A stretch of 64,000 nucleotides of DNA from Dryobates pubescens (taxonomy: Eukaryota; Chordata; Aves; Piciformes; Picidae), in assembly GCF_014839835.1 (NCBI RefSeq), contig NC_071646.1:5270001-5334000 (forward strand), written 5' to 3'. Position 1 is the first letter of the stretch. Each line of letters begins with the position of its first letter. The translations under genes were made by a program, and so were the position numbers. Below are positions 62,215 through 64,000 of this stretch, one piece after another. Below the pieces are notes generated by a model that worked only from the letters and a program-made list of their open reading frames with translations, was not told the DNA's origin and made no database searches.

Positions 62215-62480
62215 GGACCCCCATGCACCCCCCCCGCACCAGCCCGACCCCCCTAGATCCTCTCCTAGCTCCCCAGCACCAGCCTGACCCTCCTCAGACT
62301 TCCTGAACCCCCAGCACCAGCCCGACCTCCCCCCCAGACCCCCTCTCAGCCCCCCAGCACCAGCCTGACCCTCCTCAGTCCTCCCTGAACCCCCAGCACC
62401 AGTTTGACTACTCCCCTCAGACCCCCTCTCAGCCCTCCAGCACCAGTCTGACCCCATTCCAGGACCCTCAGACCTCCCCA
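62215..62480. repeat. Degenerate minisatellite (CCCCCAGCACCAGCCTGACC)
   Basis: At least four diverged units of about 45-60 bp built around CCAGCACCAGCCTGACC and CTCCTCAGACC, with looser similarity continuing to about 62760. Confidence 0.7.
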
Positions 62481-63042
62481 GCACCCACCTGAGCCCATGA
62501 ACACATTGAGAACCCCTGCATGGACCACTCCCCATTACCTTCAGACACTCACCCAGCACCCTCAGGCATCCCCCTGCTAACCTTAAAACCCTCTCCTAGC
62601 ACCTGCCTGAGACCCCAGCACCCACCTGCACCATCACTACCCTTATAACACTCACCTGAACCCTTAGCACCTTCAGACACTCTTCCCCAGTAACCTTAAG
62701 AACACCCTCCAGGACCTGCCTGAGCCTACAGCAACCCTGAGAGCTCCCCAGCACCTCCAAAGCCTTTCACAGCCAGATCCCACAGCACCCCCTCCAGCCA
62801 CAAGTCCCCAGCATCCCCCCCAGCTCTCACTCCTCGCTCCCTACAACCCCATCTGTCCCATTCAGCTCCTCCAGCTCTGCTGAGCTGCTCTTGTGCTCCC
62901 TACCAAGACCCACCCCTCTGAACCCCGCTTACCCTGAGCCCCACGGGGACACAGATGCCCATTCCTGCAGCTAGGGTGACAAGTGGTGACCACACCTGGG
63001 CTGTTAGCCCCCTAAAAGCTTCCAGAAGTAGAAGGCTGGGAA
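62481..63042. other. Non-coding flank, C-rich
   Basis: Continues as C-rich low-complexity sequence. No PPIL1 exon (no cyclophilin motif such as FHRIIKDFMIQGGD) is visible on the + strand. Confidence 0.5.
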
Positions 63043-63290
63043 CCATAGAATCAGAGAGTTGTTTCAGCTGGAAAAGGCCTCGAAGATCACCCAGTCCAAC
63101 ATCAACCCAACCCCACCACGGCCACCACACCATGGCCCCAGGTGCCATGGCCACACCTTGCTTGCACACCTCCAGGCGTGGGGACTCCACCACCTCCCTG
63201 GGCAGCCACTGCCAACCCCTGACCACTTTTGCCTCAAAGAAGTTGTTCCTAATCTCCAACCTAACCCTCCCCTGGCACAATTTCAGGTCC
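63043..63290 (-). repeat. CR1 LINE 3' fragment
   Basis: CCATAGAATCAGAGAGTTGT then TTCAGCTGGAAAAGGCCTCG; the same older subfamily as 29952-30240. Confidence 0.92.
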
Positions 63291-64000
63291 TCAGAGCCAC
63301 CCCTCAGCTCAGGACTCTCAGCCTCACCCAGCTCTCAGGGCTGGGCTTCAGTCCCTAACTGCAATTGAAGGCATTTGAGCTGGTTAGGGCTGTGAGCAGT
63401 GGGTTTGGTATCTCTCTGGTCTCTTGTTTATGTTCTTGGACTCAACAACTTCCCAGGGTGATGAATTCTGCAGTTTAATTAAACACTGGGAGCAAAAGGA
63501 TTTCCTTTTACCAGGTCTGGATTTCCTGCCCCATCAATCCCAGCATGGGCAGTGGGATGCTCTCCACATCCCCATTTTGCTCTCCTCTGAGGGGAAGGGG
63601 GTGAAATCCTGGGGTGAGACCCAAGAGCTGGTGTGGCTGGAGTGCTGAAGGGTTTGGCTGATGCTTTGTTCCAGCTCTTCAGGAGCTTGTCCAGGTTCTC
63701 TACATTCATGGTGGACACATCAAAGTGAGATGGTTTTAAATGCTTAGTGACTTTGGGCTGGTAGCTGAGACCTTCTGCAGTCATGGCTTGGCTGGGGCAG
63801 CTAGTCGAATTCCCTTCAGGAATTACAAACAGCTCAGAGGGAAACAACCTTCCTTTACAGAGAATTCCTGTGGTCCAAACAAATCCACACTGCCCCATTG
63901 CTAGCACTGTCTCAGACCTTGATCCTCCTCCAAACGTTGGGGGAGGGGGGCATTTAACAGCTTGCAAATAGTTCAACCAGGGCAAGTGTAGGGTCCTGCC
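63291..64000. other. Unassigned sequence at window edge
   Basis: A minus-strand open frame at 63479-63985 (168 codons from its first ATG) could not be assigned. It might be an eroded retroviral envelope-like fossil or chance. Confidence 0.3.

Noticed and set aside
61465-62559. 364-codon minus-strand frame across the CpG island
   Set aside because: Arg/Gly/Ala-rich translation typical of CpG islands; no homology and not in phase with C6orf89.

Overview
This is a vertebrate nuclear window, almost certainly avian. The evidence is a density of CR1 LINE 3' fragments that I estimate by eye at about one quarter of the sequence (roughly 45-50 pieces), small GC-rich introns, a let-7 pair matching the chicken let-7k/let-7j type, and the neighbouring genes PI16 and C6orf89, which are also neighbours on human 6p21.2 and are, from memory, on chicken chromosome 26. 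CR1 at this level is unusual for birds and is known mainly from woodpeckers and their allies (Piciformes), so a piciform or similar CR1-rich bird is the best guess.

Layout. 1-13 kb is non-coding. 1-5 kb is unique sequence with a possible SOX/TCF/homeodomain cluster near 1.82-1.87 kb. 5-9 kb is a patchwork of CpG-rich stretches, a 39-bp minisatellite and two near-identical inverted repeats built from YY1-like ACAAAATGGC arms. From 10 kb CR1 copies begin. Two let-7 hairpins lie at 13.24-13.33 and 13.42-13.53 kb on the + strand; the 5-9 kb CpG zone is a plausible promoter region for their primary transcript. 15.5-19.4 kb is mostly CR1 plus an orphan GC-rich islet.

19.6-28.7 kb holds PI16 (minus strand), reconstructed here as six coding exons giving 868 residues: signal peptide, CAP domain, small cysteine-rich segment, a very long Thr/Pro/Ala mucin-like region encoded by a minisatellite, and a C-terminal GPI-anchor-type hydrophobic tail. 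29-32 kb is GC-rich sequence and CR1.

32.1-62.1 kb holds C6orf89 (minus strand), reconstructed as seven coding exons giving 322 residues, a probable 4.4-kb CR1-free 3' UTR (32.1-36.5 kb) and a CpG-island promoter with a non-coding first exon near 61.9-62.1 kb. Its introns are packed with CR1, two large minisatellites (a G-run repeat at 42.3-43.0 kb and a 40-bp repeat at 49.7-50.4 kb), an H-DNA-type pyrimidine tract and one old retroviral LTR. Two CR1 insertions end within about 20 bp of 5' splice sites. Past 62.5 kb I find no exon of PPIL1, the expected divergent neighbour.

All splice sites were placed by reading GT/AG signals, phases and recalled human proteins; nothing was aligned by computer. 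CR1 boundaries are approximate to about 10-20 bp.
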